Below, piece by piece: positions 1 to 8,748 of a DNA stretch of 64,000 bases. Origin of the DNA: Streptomyces wuyuanensis. GTDB lineage: Bacteria > Actinomycetota > Actinomycetes > Streptomycetales > Streptomycetaceae. Made by a program: the position numbers and the translations under genes. Below the pieces are notes generated by a model. It ran no database searches. It saw nothing but the letters and a program-made list of their open reading frames with translations, and was not told the origin of the DNA. Numbering within the stretch: the first letter of the stretch is position 1; every line of letters starts with the position of its first letter. The DNA is taken from assembly GCF_900103455.1 (NCBI RefSeq), contig NZ_FNHI01000001.1, positions 434,001-498,000 on the forward strand. The letters run 5' to 3'.

Positions 1-121
1 CGACGAGAGCACGCACGGCCGGGGGCTGCTCCTGGTGCAGAGCCTCGCCGACGCGTGGGGCGTACGGGCCCACGGCCTGGGCAAGGCGGTGTGGTTCGAA
101 CTGCACGGCGGGCGGGCGTGA
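1..121 (+). CDS. C-terminal end of an RsbW-like ATP-binding regulatory protein (partial)
   Basis: Only the last 39 codons are inside the window; reading begins at base 2 and ends at the TGA at 119-121. The residues include THGRGLLLVQSLAD, which fits the G2 box and following helix of the GHKL/HATPase fold found in the many Streptomyces anti-sigma-factor-type kinases (RsbW/SpoIIAB-like). The final residues (KAVWFEL) look like the closing beta strand of that domain. Such proteins usually bind ATP and control a sigma factor or anti-anti-sigma factor. The partner cannot be named because the rest of the gene lies upstream of the window. Confidence 0.7.
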   Translation, partial: DESTHGRGLLLVQSLADAWGVRAHGLGKAVWFELHGGRA

Positions 122-273
122 CGGTCGCGTCGGACGAGGTCGCGCTGAATTCCTGAGGCCGCGCGGGCTCGCGGCCCTGAGGGCCCGCGCGGACATGGGT
201 GTGACGGGAGGGGCACCGGAACGCGGACGGGCGGGAACCCGGTGGGTCCCGCCCGTGCCGGCACCGTGCGATG

Positions 274-1332
274 TCAGCCGAACTGCTGCTCGAGATGCTT
301 GAGTTTCTGCTCCAGCGAGTCGAGACGCGGCAGGGCCTGGGTGTCGTCCTCGGCCGTGAGGTCGACCGTGACGGGGTCACTGCCCTTGACGGCCTGCAGG
401 GAGGGCCGTGATTGCGACGGCAGTTGCCCGGACTCGGCCATGGCGGGCTCCGCGACGGATCCCACGGCGGCCGGGACGGAGCCCGCGAGCGTGCCGCTCA
501 CGGTGGTGGTGACCTCCACCTGCCGCCCGCCCCGCCGCCCCCACGCCCGGTGCTGCCGGCTGAGCGCCCGCAGCCGTGCCCGCTCCAGCTTCTCGTGATC
601 GCGCCGGCGCACGCGCTCCTGCTCCTTCTGCCGTCGGTCCTCGCGCACCTCGTCGACCGCTTCGTCCAGGGTGCGCACACCTTCGAGCAGCATCAGCGAC
701 CAGGCGCCGAACGTCTCACGGGGGGCGCGCAGCCACCGTACGACCCGGATCTGCGGCAGCGGCCGGGGCACCAGGCCCTGCTCCCGCAGCGCCGCCCGGC
801 GGGTCTGCTTCAGCGCCCGGTCGAAGAGCACGGCCGCGGACAGCGACATGCCCGCGAAGAAGTGCGGGGCGCCGTCGTGGCCGAGCCCGCGCGGCGCGTG
901 GACCCAGTTGAACCAGGCCGCCGCACCGGCGAACAGCCAGACCAGGATGCGCGAGCCCAGTGCGGCGTCGCCGTGGCTGGCCTCGCGCACCGCGAGCACC
1001 GAGCAGAACATCGCGGCACCGTCGAGGCCGAACGGGACCAGGTACTCCCAGCCGCCGGACAGGTTCAGGTTCTGCCGGCCGAAGCCGACCAGGCCGTGGA
1101 AAGAGAGTGCCGCGGCGACCGCGGCGCAGCAGAAGAGCAGGAGGTAGGAGGCGGTGCCGTAGACGGCCTCCTTGCGCCTGCGGCGCTCCTCACTGCGTTC
1201 CCAGGAGTCCTCGGCCGCGGCCCCGCCTCCGTCGCGTCTGCCGCGCGCGAGCACCGCCACCGCCGCGACGACCCCTGCGAGCATCACGCCGCCCGGAAGC
1301 AGCCAGTCGAGCGATATGTCGGTCAGTCTCAT
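274..1332 (-). CDS. DUF2637 domain membrane protein
   Basis: This is a 352-residue integral membrane protein with the DUF2637 layout. A hydrophobic segment lies near residues 9-30, followed by a charged stretch and several further membrane segments between about 60 and 180. The C-terminal half is a long, charged, Arg/Glu-rich soluble tail ending in a predicted coiled coil (SLEQKLKHLEQQF). I chose the ATG at 1332 because AAGGGA sits 6 to 7 bases upstream; the frame stays open for 51 more codons but those lack a ribosome site and family character. DUF2637 proteins are common in Streptomyces, sometimes next to plasmid-transfer or regulatory genes, and their function is not established. It reads away from the ferric reductase gene behind it. 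Confidence 0.7.
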   Translation of the reverse strand: MRLTDISLDWLLPGGVMLAGVVAAVAVLARGRRDGGGAAAEDSWERSEERRRRKEAVYGTASYLLLFCCAAVAAALSFHGLVGFGRQNLNLSGGWEYLVPFGLDGAAMFCSVLAVREASHGDAALGSRILVWLFAGAAAWFNWVHAPRGLGHDGAPHFFAGMSLSAAVLFDRALKQTRRAALREQGLVPRPLPQIRVVRWLRAPRETFGAWSLMLLEGVRTLDEAVDEVREDRRQKEQERVRRRDHEKLERARLRALSRQHRAWGRRGGRQVEVTTTVSGTLAGSVPAAVGSVAEPAMAESGQLPSQSRPSLQAVKGSDPVTVDLTAEDDTQALPRLDSLEQKLKHLEQQFG

Positions 1333-1584
1333 GCGGTGTCCCTTGCATCTGCATCGCGTTGGGCGTTTCGCGCGCCATACTGGCCGAATTGCCGTCGCGG
1401 ACAGGGGGTTTCCCGGCAAGAGTGCGCCAAGAGGGTCCGGGGGCCCGCGAATAGGCGCCATTCGCTCGAACACCTCTGCAGGCAAAGGGAATTGAGTTCG
1501 ATTACGGCAGCTCGGATGCCGCCGGGACGCCGGGCACCCGAGCCACGGGAGCGCCGGGCGCCGAACCAGCCGGATACCGCCGGG

Positions 1585-2454
1585 TCAGCCCTGAGCGGCG
1601 AGGCGCCGCACACGGTCGTCGTCGCAGGTGCGAGGGCAGGTGACGCAGGTGTCCTCGGGGCGCAGCGTGTAGAACAGGCAGCAGCTCGCCCGGTCCCTGG
1701 TGGGCAGCGGCTCCCCGGACGGCCCGGTGAGCTCGCGGAACCCGGCCGTGCCGACGTACGGCTTGGCCGTGCCCGGCAGCAGCGCCTCGAGCTCCGCCAT
1801 CGCGCGCCGCTCCTCGCCGAGGAGGTGCGCCACGTACCAGAGCCCCTCGACGACCTCGTCCGTCGCCATGCCCCACAGAGCGCGCCGCCCGCGCCGCATC
1901 CGCGGCCCGAAACCGTCGAGGATCGACCCCATGTGCTCGGCGACGGCGTCCCGCACCTCCGCGCGCAGCGCGTCCTCGTCGGGCACCACCCGTGCGCCCG
2001 GGAGCGCTGCCGCCGGGTCGCCTGGCAGACAGGAGAAGGCCCGGACGCGGACCGCCATCCGGCCCCGGGCCCGCTGGTAGGAGACGTCCGCCACGGGGAG
2101 CCGCGGCACGCGCCGCTCCACGAACCACGGCACGGTGATCAGCAGGCAGGCCGGCCAGGCGTAGCGGTGGAGCCCGAAGCTTGCGACGACGTCGGGGCGG
2201 GCCCGCTGTCCGTAGTCCTGCAGCACCTGCGCGTTGTCCCACGCCAGGAACGCGTCGAGGGCGGCGCCGCCGGCCGCGAGTTCCGCCGCCGCGACCCAGC
2301 CGGCTCCGCTCGGTGCCGGCTCGTCGTCCGCGAGCTGCCGCACCCGCAAACCGGGGAACACCGCGGACATCCGTGCGTACGCGCCGGTCACGGGCGCCGT
2401 GGCGGCGGACGGGGCGGAAGGCCGCGAGCCGTGAAGAACAGCGGGGACCGTCAT
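1585..2454 (-). CDS. FhuF-like [2Fe-2S] ferric siderophore reductase
   Basis: A 289-residue protein ending in the FhuF-type iron-sulphur motif: Cys258-Cys259, ten residues, Cys270, two residues, Cys273 (CC-x10-C-x2-C), followed by PR. FhuF family proteins reduce Fe(III) in imported siderophores in the cytoplasm so that iron is released. The body has the family's low-similarity alpha-helical character with conserved Trp and Tyr (WPACLLITVPWFVERRVPRL). An iron-box sequence lies 28-46 bases upstream of the start, which supports iron-repressed expression. No siderophore biosynthesis or transport gene is adjacent, so this looks like a stand-alone reductase serving uptake systems elsewhere. Confidence 0.8.
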   Translation of the reverse strand: MTVPAVLHGSRPSAPSAATAPVTGAYARMSAVFPGLRVRQLADDEPAPSGAGWVAAAELAAGGAALDAFLAWDNAQVLQDYGQRARPDVVASFGLHRYAWPACLLITVPWFVERRVPRLPVADVSYQRARGRMAVRVRAFSCLPGDPAAALPGARVVPDEDALRAEVRDAVAEHMGSILDGFGPRMRRGRRALWGMATDEVVEGLWYVAHLLGEERRAMAELEALLPGTAKPYVGTAGFRELTGPSGEPLPTRDRASCCLFYTLRPEDTCVTCPRTCDDDRVRRLAAQG

Positions 2455-2481
2455 GCGGGGACCACCGAATCGCGATCGTTA

Positions 2482-2500
2482 GCAGGTTAGCCTTACCTTA
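2482..2500 (-). promoter_or_regulatory. Iron box (DmdR/IdeR-type operator) upstream of the ferric reductase
   Basis: Read on the minus strand the 19 bases are TAAGGTAAGGCTAACCTGC. This matches 15 of 19 positions of the actinomycete iron-box consensus TTAGGTTAGGCTAACCTAA bound by DmdR1/IdeR with Fe(II). It lies just upstream of the FhuF-like gene start at 2454, the expected position for iron repression. It also lies upstream of the GntR gene on the other strand, so it could affect both. Confidence 0.75.
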
Positions 2501-2602
2501 CCCGGCCCGATCCGTGTTTGAACTGTGACCCCGTCCGCTTATCGTGCACGCAGGACCCGTGCCGTGCGAGCCGGGCCCGGAAGGCCCCGGAGGAGGACCC
2601 GA

Positions 2603-3781
2603 GTGGAGCAGGGCAGAGCGCGCGGCCATGCCGCGGCACCGCCGTCGGCGTCCGTCCGCGTTCCCGGGCAGAACCGGGCGGAGCACGCTCCCGGCCCCGG
2701 CCCGGACCCCGGACACATCCCGGACCCGTCGCGCGGGCCCGCTGCTTCGCACGGGGGGCCTGTCGCCTCCCAGGGTCCGGTCGCGTCCCAGGGCCCGGTT
2801 CCGCCCCCGTGGGGATACGTGCCGTCGCAGGGCCCGGTTCCTTCTCCGGACCGGGCGGAGGCGTCCGCCCAGGAGCACCGTCCCGCACAAGGACCCGGTC
2901 CGGTACCGGGGCCCCGCCCCGCGCCCGGTTCCGTGGAGTGGCCGGCCCCGCCTTCCGGGCAGACCGCCGAGGAGCGCGCCATCGGCGCCCGCCCGTCCGC
3001 CGGCGAGCGGGGAGACGGCGCACGCGGGGGATCGGGCCGCGAGCCGTCCGGCACCGGTGCTCCCGCCCCGCGCCGGCACGACGAGGGGGCCGAACGGCCG
3101 TCCGGCACGCACGTCCGCGGCGAGCACACCCACAGCGAACCCCCGGCGCCCGGCACGGTCGTCCGTCGCCACTCCGTGCGCGGCCAGATCCTGGACGCAC
3201 TCCGAGCGGCCCTCGTCAGCGGCGAACTGCGCCCCGGCGAGGTCTACTCGGCTCCCGCGCTCGGCGAACGCTTCGGCGTCTCCGCCACCCCCGTACGCGA
3301 GGCGATGCAGCAGCTCGGCCTCGAAGGCGCCGTGGAGACGGTCCCGAACCGCGGCTTCCGCGTCGTCGTGCGCACGGCCCGGGAACTGGCCGAGCTCGCC
3401 GAGGTCCGCGCCCTCATCGAAGTACCGGTGATGCTGCGGCTCGCCCGGACCGTCCCGGCCGCCCGCTGGGCCGAACTCGTCCCGCTCGCCGAGGCGTCGG
3501 CGGTCGCCGCCGCGACCGGCGACCGGGCCGGATACGCGGAGTCCGACCGGGCCTTCCACCGTGCCGTCCTCTCGCTCGCCGGCAACGACCAGCTCGTCGC
3601 CGTCGCGGACGACCTCCACCGGCGCTCGCAGTGGCCCCTCGTGAGCGCCCCCGCCCCCCGCCGGGCCGACCTCGTGGCCGACGCGGCCGAGCACGCGGCC
3701 CTGCTGGAGGCGCTGATCGCGCAGGATCTGGCCGTGGTGACCTCCCTCGTACGGGAGCACTTCAACGGCGCGGACCGCTAG
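2603..3781 (+). CDS. GntR/FadR-type transcriptional regulator with long Pro-rich N-terminal extension
   Basis: The last 210 or so residues form a standard FadR-subfamily GntR protein. The winged helix (VRGQILDALRAALVSGELRPGEVYSAPALGERFGVS region) is followed by an all-helical FCD effector domain with DRAFHRAVL. Ahead of this lie about 180 residues rich in Pro, Gly, Ala and Arg, with short repeats such as GPVASQGPV, which are surely disordered. The GTG at 2603 has GGAGGAGG 7 bases upstream and is preferred; an in-frame GTG at 2525 lacks a ribosome site. FCD regulators usually sense small carboxylic acids. The gene runs straight into the WD40 gene 3 bases downstream, suggesting one transcript. 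The ligand is unknown. Confidence 0.75.
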   Translation: MEQGRARGHAAAPPSASVRVPGQNRAEHAPGPGPDPGHIPDPSRGPAASHGGPVASQGPVASQGPVPPPWGYVPSQGPVPSPDRAEASAQEHRPAQGPGPVPGPRPAPGSVEWPAPPSGQTAEERAIGARPSAGERGDGARGGSGREPSGTGAPAPRRHDEGAERPSGTHVRGEHTHSEPPAPGTVVRRHSVRGQILDALRAALVSGELRPGEVYSAPALGERFGVSATPVREAMQQLGLEGAVETVPNRGFRVVVRTARELAELAEVRALIEVPVMLRLARTVPAARWAELVPLAEASAVAAATGDRAGYAESDRAFHRAVLSLAGNDQLVAVADDLHRRSQWPLVSAPAPRRADLVADAAEHAALLEALIAQDLAVVTSLVREHFNGADR

Positions 3782-3784
3782 GCG

Positions 3785-5233
3785 GTGCCCGTGCCCGACC
3801 CGGTCGTTCCCCTCGCGGCCCAGAGCGTGCACGGCACGGTGTGGACCCTCGCCAACCGGTTCGGCGTCGTGGCGAGGAGCCCCGGCGAGCTGGTCGGCGC
3901 GCTGACGGGCCTCGGACTCACGGGCGCCGCCGTCGTCGCCTCCCCGCCCGCCGCCGGGGAGCCGGCCGAGGTCGCCGAACTCGTCCGTGCCCTCAGGGAC
4001 CTGGGCCACATCCGGCTCGTCCCCCCGCCCGGGCGGGAACCGGGGAACGGCGACCACGGAGCCCCGGTACCGGAGCCGGAAGCCGCTCCCCGTCCGCCCG
4101 GTACGGCCCCCGGCGCGGTCGTGGACGGCCTCGGACGGGAGGCCTCTGCCGGGCCGTCGGACCTCGGCGACCCCGCCGTGGTCTGTGCCGCCGACCCCGT
4201 GGGCGTGACCGCCGCGTACGAGCACGGCGCCGATGCCCCGGGCGGACGGCCGGGTGGAGGCGGCCCGGGTGAGCACGGTGGGTCGCACGGGCGCCCGGAC
4301 GCACCCGGTGGCCGGGACGAGCACGGCGGACTGCGTGCCGCCTGGTTCCGGGCCGGCCAGTCGCTGATCCGCGAGCAGCCGCCTGCCGAGCGGGCACTCG
4401 TCCTGCTCACCGTGCTCGGCGACGATGCCGATCCGCGTCTTCGCCCCGCCCTGAACGCCCTCGCAGCCACCGCCCCGTGGCGCTCCGACTGGACCCGGGT
4501 ACGCGGCGATGTCGCGCCGCCCTGGCCCGGTCCGGTGGCCGCGCTCGCCCAGGGCACGGGCCGCTGGGCGGAGCATCTGCTCGTCGCCGATCAGCGCGGG
4601 GCGATACGTTCGGTGCGCCCCGCCGACGCCACACCCGCGCCGGGGACGGCCACCATGCCCGTACGGATCACGGCTCTCGCCCCGCTGCCCGACGGGACTC
4701 TGCTGATGCTGGACGAGCGGGGCCGCCTCCGCGCCCATGGCGACACCCCGCTGACGGATGCGGTGGCCGCCACGCTGGACGCGCATCCGGGCACGGCGCT
4801 GGCCGCGACGGGCAGGCTCGTCCTGGTCGGCGACCGTCACGGATCGCTGCACGCGTTCGGCTACGACGGCATGCACCAGACCGCGGCGCACCGCGGCCGC
4901 GTCACCGCCGTGGCCGTGGCAGACGGTCCTGCGCCGCTGGTCTGCAGCGGGGGCGCAGACGGCACGGTCCGAACCTGGACGCCCGGCCGCAGCCCGGAGA
5001 ACACCCCGTTCGCGGAACGGGACTTCCCGGTGACCGCCCTCGCGGCCCACGGCCGTACGCTGGCCGTCGCCTGGGCGGACGGACTCGTCGAACTCCGCCG
5101 TCTGGGCACGGCCGAGGCACTGCCGCTGCGGCCCGGCCCGCCGGTCCGGGCGGTTGCGGTGGCGGGGGAGGGGTCGGTCGTCATCGGAACGGACGACACG
5201 CTGTTCCGGGTCACGGCACGCGCTCCGTCCTGA
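3785..5233 (+). CDS. WD40/beta-propeller-like protein
   Basis: A 482-residue protein starting at a GTG 3 bases after the GntR stop. The N-terminal half is low-complexity with an alpha/beta start (HGTVWTLANRFGVVARSPGELVGALTGLGL). From about residue 250 it carries repeated beta-propeller blades. One has a clear WD-type ending, LVCSGGADGTVRTW, and others resemble it (LVLVGDRHGSLHAFG, LAVAWADGLVELRRL). Such domains are protein-interaction platforms. No signal peptide or membrane segment is visible, so it is probably cytosolic. Co-transcription with the GntR regulator is likely from the spacing, but the biological role cannot be deduced. Confidence 0.6.
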   Translation: MPVPDPVVPLAAQSVHGTVWTLANRFGVVARSPGELVGALTGLGLTGAAVVASPPAAGEPAEVAELVRALRDLGHIRLVPPPGREPGNGDHGAPVPEPEAAPRPPGTAPGAVVDGLGREASAGPSDLGDPAVVCAADPVGVTAAYEHGADAPGGRPGGGGPGEHGGSHGRPDAPGGRDEHGGLRAAWFRAGQSLIREQPPAERALVLLTVLGDDADPRLRPALNALAATAPWRSDWTRVRGDVAPPWPGPVAALAQGTGRWAEHLLVADQRGAIRSVRPADATPAPGTATMPVRITALAPLPDGTLLMLDERGRLRAHGDTPLTDAVAATLDAHPGTALAATGRLVLVGDRHGSLHAFGYDGMHQTAAHRGRVTAVAVADGPAPLVCSGGADGTVRTWTPGRSPENTPFAERDFPVTALAAHGRTLAVAWADGLVELRRLGTAEALPLRPGPPVRAVAVAGEGSVVIGTDDTLFRVTARAPS

Positions 5234-5346
5234 CCGCCGCCGGGGCATAACCAGGCCCGTTCCGCCTCCCGGGCCACGGTGGCGAGGCCGGCTGCCGAAC
5301 GCCTCGGGCCGCCGGGCCCGACGGGCAGTGCCCCACCGCAGGGCCG

Positions 5347-5395
5347 GGGCACGTGACATGTGACCGGGCCGGGACCAGGGCACGTGACATGTCAC
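5347..5395. repeat. Two direct repeats of a CACGTGACATGT motif
   Basis: GGGCACGTGACATGTGAC (from 5347) and GGGCACGTGACATGTCAC (from 5378) are offset by 31 bases, about three helical turns. The second copy contains the perfect palindrome GTGACATGTCAC. They lie in the gap between two convergent genes, downstream of both, which is unusual for operators. A third ACGTGACATGTCAA copy occurs at 36237, ahead of the ECF sigma gene. The binding protein is unknown. Confidence 0.5.
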
Positions 5396-5408
5396 AGGGC
5401 CAGGATCG

Positions 5409-5462
5409 GGGCCGACCGGTCTGGGCGCGTGCGGTGTCGGCCCCGGTGGTCACCCCACCGGG
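5409..5462. terminator. Paired hairpins between convergent genes
   Basis: GGGGCCGAC (5409-5417) pairs with GTCGGCCCC (5437-5445). Immediately after it, CCGGTGG (5444-5450) pairs with CCACCGG (5456-5462). The two hairpins overlap by two bases and sit between the WD40 gene and the convergent TPR gene. They could act as a bidirectional terminator of the T-poor type usual in Streptomyces. Confidence 0.45.
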
Positions 5463-5540
5463 GTAGGTGACCCGTGCGTCCCGTCGCCGGGGGAGCCAGG
5501 GATGTGAACCCGCCGGGGCAGAACCCGAGGTGTCACGGCG

Positions 5541-6320
5541 TCACGCCGCGGGGGCCGGTGGGGCGAGTTGGTCCGCGAGCCAGGTCGGGACGCCGCCGAG
5601 CAGACGGAACAGGCGGGCCGCCTCGGTGCGCAGGCGGGTCGCCTCCGGTTCAGGCTCGGTGTCGGCGAGCGCCGCCAGCGCCGGGGCCGTACCGATCAGA
5701 TAGCCCAACTCCTCGCGAATGCGCAGGGATTCGGTGAATCCCTGTCGGGCCTCCGCGAGTTCGCCGTCGCGCAGGGCGAGCGCCGCGAGGTGGCGCCAGG
5801 TGAAGGACGTCAGCAGCGTGTCGCCGTGGGCGAGGGCGCCGGCGTGGGCGCGGTGGTAGGCCGCACGGGCGGCCTGCGCCGAGTCGGCGAGGTGCTCGGC
5901 GACCAGGCCCCGGCGGAAGTCGAGGAGCGGCCGTCCCGCTGCGTCCGGGGCGAGCAGCGCCGCCGCCCGGCCGAGGGCGGCGCGGGCCTCGTCGGCCCGG
6001 TCGCGCACACCCAGCACTGTGGAGGCGTAGGCGAGTTGACCGCGCTCGCAGGCGGCCGCACCGCGCTCGTCGTCGTCGCGCGCCGAGGCCTCCGCCGCGC
6101 GCAGGGCGTCCTCAGCGTCCGCCCAGCCGACGCCCGTGAACAGGCAGCGCTCCACGAGGAGGGAGGCACGTTGCAGGGCCGGCGCGGCGGACGCCGCGTG
6201 GGGAGCGAGGAGGGCTGCCGCGTCCGTCCAACAGCCGCGCGAGCGCAGCCGCCATACCGCGATCTGGAGTGGATCATCACTTGCCGTGGTTCCGGAACCA
6301 GACATGGCGGTATACGCCAC
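5541..6320 (-). CDS. TPR-like helical repeat protein
   Basis: A 259-residue all-helical, Ala-rich protein with repeated TPR-like helix pairs, for example ADAEDALRAAEASARDDDERGAAACERGQLAYASTVLG and ELAEARQGFTESLRIREELG. The start is a GTG at 6320 with GGAGGG 5 bases upstream; an ATG at 6305 is an alternative. No signal peptide or membrane segment is seen. Similar Streptomyces proteins are annotated only as tetratricopeptide repeat proteins and probably mediate protein contacts. It is monocistronic and faces the WD40 gene; nothing in the context assigns a job. Confidence 0.7.
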   Translation of the reverse strand: MAYTAMSGSGTTASDDPLQIAVWRLRSRGCWTDAAALLAPHAASAAPALQRASLLVERCLFTGVGWADAEDALRAAEASARDDDERGAAACERGQLAYASTVLGVRDRADEARAALGRAAALLAPDAAGRPLLDFRRGLVAEHLADSAQAARAAYHRAHAGALAHGDTLLTSFTWRHLAALALRDGELAEARQGFTESLRIREELGYLIGTAPALAALADTEPEPEATRLRTEAARLFRLLGGVPTWLADQLAPPAPAA

Positions 6321-6735
6321 ATTGCCCTCCCCAAGCGCGCCATTGTGCTGTTGAGTCAGACGGAATCAGAGCACGGATCGGGCTACGTGGCCAAGGGGTC
6401 TGGTGAATCAATTCACAATCGCCGGGTGTGTGATCCGCGAAGGCCGTGCAATTCCGGTGCGATCCGGGCCCGGCGGAGCCTTCGTGGACATTCGGGTGAA
6501 CGTACGTACGCCGCTTGACGGGTCCGCACCTGGTGCAGGCGCGTAGCGGTTCCGGTCGCGATTCCGCGGTCGTCTGCTGCGTCGCAGGTCGGCGGAGTGC
6601 CCGTGGGTGTCCGTCGGCGCGCCCGCCGCCCGCCGGCGTCGGGCCGCGCCCGTCGCGCGCTCGCCTCCGGCCGCCGCATCCGCCTCGGCGGCGGCTGAGG
6701 CGGCCGGTGCCGGCCGTGCCGAACCGGTTCGCGGG
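6321..6735. other. 415-base gap without a recognised gene
   Basis: This stretch lies between the TPR gene, whose promoter it must hold, and the 3' end of the pucR-like gene. The half nearest the TPR gene (about 6321-6430) has lower GC and is the likely promoter. The rest is GC-rich with no convincing coding pattern and no clear hairpin. Confidence 0.5.
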
Positions 6736-8466
6736 TCAGCTCATCCGCAGGGCCAGGAAGAAGTCGAGCTTGTCCTCCAGCCGCGACAGGTCCCGGCCCG
6801 TCAGCTGCTCGATCCGGCCCACCCGGTACCGCAGCGTGTTCACGTGCAGATGGAGCCGGGCGGCGCAGCGCGTCCACGAGCCGTCGCAGTCCAGGAACGC
6901 CTCGAGCGTCGGGATCAGTTCGGCGCGGTGGCGGCGGTCGTATTCGCGCAGCGGGTCGAGGAGCCGGGCCGTGAACGCCCTGCGGACGTCGTCGGGGACG
7001 AAAGGCAGCAGCAGGACGTGCGACGCCAGTTCGTGGTGGCCGGCCGCGCACACCCGGCCCGGGCGGGCGGCGGCGACCCGGCGCGCGTGCCGGGCCTCCT
7101 CCAGGGCGCCGCGGAGTCCTTCCGCGGAGTGGACGGCGGCGCTGACACCGAGGGTGAGCCGGCCGTCGTCGGCGAGCCCGGAGGAGAGCGGTTCGCGGAC
7201 CGCCGCGAGCAGGGCTTCCGCGTGCAGCCCGGTGTCCTCCCGGGCGTGATCCGGCTCGTCGGCGTGCCCCTCGCCGGCCTGTTCCTCGTCGGGCTCGGCC
7301 GCCGAGGCCGGCACCGCGGGCAGCGGGACGAGTGCGACGGCCTCCTCGCCGGTGTGGGCGACGGCGATCCGGTCCGCGGTCTCGGCGCCCGGGGCCGCCG
7401 GGTCCACGAGAATCTCCTCCAGCAGCGACTGGGCGGCCGGCCCGGCCTCGACGGGGGAGCCGCCCTCCTCCTCCCAGTCGACCCGGGCCACGACGACCTG
7501 CCAGTGGGGCGCCGTGCCGAGGCCCGGCAGGAGGACGGGGGCGGCGACCCTCAGCCGGGCGGCGATCTCGGCGGGCGGGGCACCCGTCTGGACGAGCTCC
7601 AGGACCTCCTGGGCCAGCCGGCGCCGAACGGTGCGGGCCGCGTCCCGCCGGTCCCGTTCGACGGCGATCAGCTGGGTGACGCCCTGCAGCAGGTCGAGCC
7701 GGGCGGCCGGCCAGTCGGACGCGTCCGCCTCCACGGCCAGCAGCCAGTCCGACAGCACGGTCTCGCGCACGTCCCGGGACGCCGGTACCGCACCCCGACC
7801 GGTGTTCCGGATCGGGAACAGCGAATACGTGGTTCCGCCGACGGTGGCGCGATGGGGGCCGCGGCGCCCCGTGCGGGTCGCGGCCAGGTGCTCGGCGGCC
7901 AGTTCGGCACCGGCCCCGGGCGTCAGCGGCTCACCCGCCCCCGCGATCCGGCGTCCGGTAGGGGAGAGGACCCATGCGCGAAGGTCCAGGTCGGAGCCGA
8001 GGAGGTCCAGGACCACCTCGGGGCCGCCGCCCGCCGGACCCGAGGTCATCAGCCGGCGGTGACGGTCGACGACGGCGGCCAGGTCGCCGGCCCGCTCCCC
8101 TGACACCTGGCGCACCACATGCTCGGTGATCGTTGCGAATGCGACGTCCTCGTTGACGGCGAAGAGGGGCAGCCGGTGGCGTTCGCAGGCCAGGACGAGA
8201 TCGTCCGGCACGTCGCCGAGTTCCGCCTCGCCCGCGGCCAGCCCGACGACCCCCGCGCTTGCGAGAATGCGTACAAAAGGCTCGGAGTCATCGGCGCTGC
8301 GCCGCCAGGCGAGCCCGGTGAGTACGAGTTCACCGCCCGAGAGGTAGCGGCTCGGGTCGCGAAGGTCGGTCGTCATCACGCCGCGGACGGTGCGGTCCAG
8401 CTCGTCGTCGCCGCCGAGCAGCCGCAGTCCCAGCGCGTCGGTCTCCAGCAGTGCGCGCAGCCGCAT
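6736..8466 (-). CDS. PucR-family transcriptional regulator of purine catabolism
   Basis: A 576-residue protein with the PucR layout. The N-terminal PucR domain (about 1-130) includes VMTTDLRDPSRYLSGGELVLTGLAW, a GGDEF-like CdaR central region follows, and the C-terminal PucR-type helix-turn-helix has CAARLHLHVNTLRYRVGRIEQL and ends in LEDKLDFFLALRM. PucR in Bacillus senses a ureide-pathway intermediate and controls purine genes. Here the gene is divergent from the xanthine dehydrogenase genes, with 282 bases between, so it very likely controls them. Whether it activates or represses cannot be read from the sequence. Confidence 0.88.
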   Translation of the reverse strand: MRLRALLETDALGLRLLGGDDELDRTVRGVMTTDLRDPSRYLSGGELVLTGLAWRRSADDSEPFVRILASAGVVGLAAGEAELGDVPDDLVLACERHRLPLFAVNEDVAFATITEHVVRQVSGERAGDLAAVVDRHRRLMTSGPAGGGPEVVLDLLGSDLDLRAWVLSPTGRRIAGAGEPLTPGAGAELAAEHLAATRTGRRGPHRATVGGTTYSLFPIRNTGRGAVPASRDVRETVLSDWLLAVEADASDWPAARLDLLQGVTQLIAVERDRRDAARTVRRRLAQEVLELVQTGAPPAEIAARLRVAAPVLLPGLGTAPHWQVVVARVDWEEEGGSPVEAGPAAQSLLEEILVDPAAPGAETADRIAVAHTGEEAVALVPLPAVPASAAEPDEEQAGEGHADEPDHAREDTGLHAEALLAAVREPLSSGLADDGRLTLGVSAAVHSAEGLRGALEEARHARRVAAARPGRVCAAGHHELASHVLLLPFVPDDVRRAFTARLLDPLREYDRRHRAELIPTLEAFLDCDGSWTRCAARLHLHVNTLRYRVGRIEQLTGRDLSRLEDKLDFFLALRMS

Positions 8467-8748
8467 CTCGTCGCCGCCGATCTGTCGTGTCGTGCCGTTG
8501 GACTGTGCTGAGGGATGTGCCGATGGTGTCGGGAGGAAAACGGAGAGGTTACCGGCCTCCGCCTTTCGTTCGAATCTACAAGACGAGGGTGGCGACCAGC
8601 CAACTCCTTCATGGTTTCGGTGACTGCACCCGGCGGGGCGGTCCTTGTGTACTGGGCCACACCGCGTTAACAGGACATGAACATCCCGCCAGGGCCGGCC
8701 GTCCCCGGGCCCCAGTGAACGACCGAATCACGTAGAAGAGAGCCACTC
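8467..8748. promoter_or_regulatory. Divergent promoter region of pucR-like gene and xanthine dehydrogenase operon
   Basis: These 282 bases separate two divergent gene starts and must hold both promoters and the regulator's operator. AGAAGAG lies 6 bases before the dehydrogenase ATG as its ribosome site. The segment 8560-8600 is relatively AT-rich and contains CGTTCGAATC, a candidate operator core. I cannot define exact -35/-10 boxes with confidence. Confidence 0.55.

Noticed and set aside
2498..5395. Very long open frame on the minus strand across the GntR and WD40 genes
   Set aside because: Its product is Arg/Gly/Ala-rich low-complexity text typical of antisense frames in GC-rich DNA; the plus-strand frames have recognisable domains.
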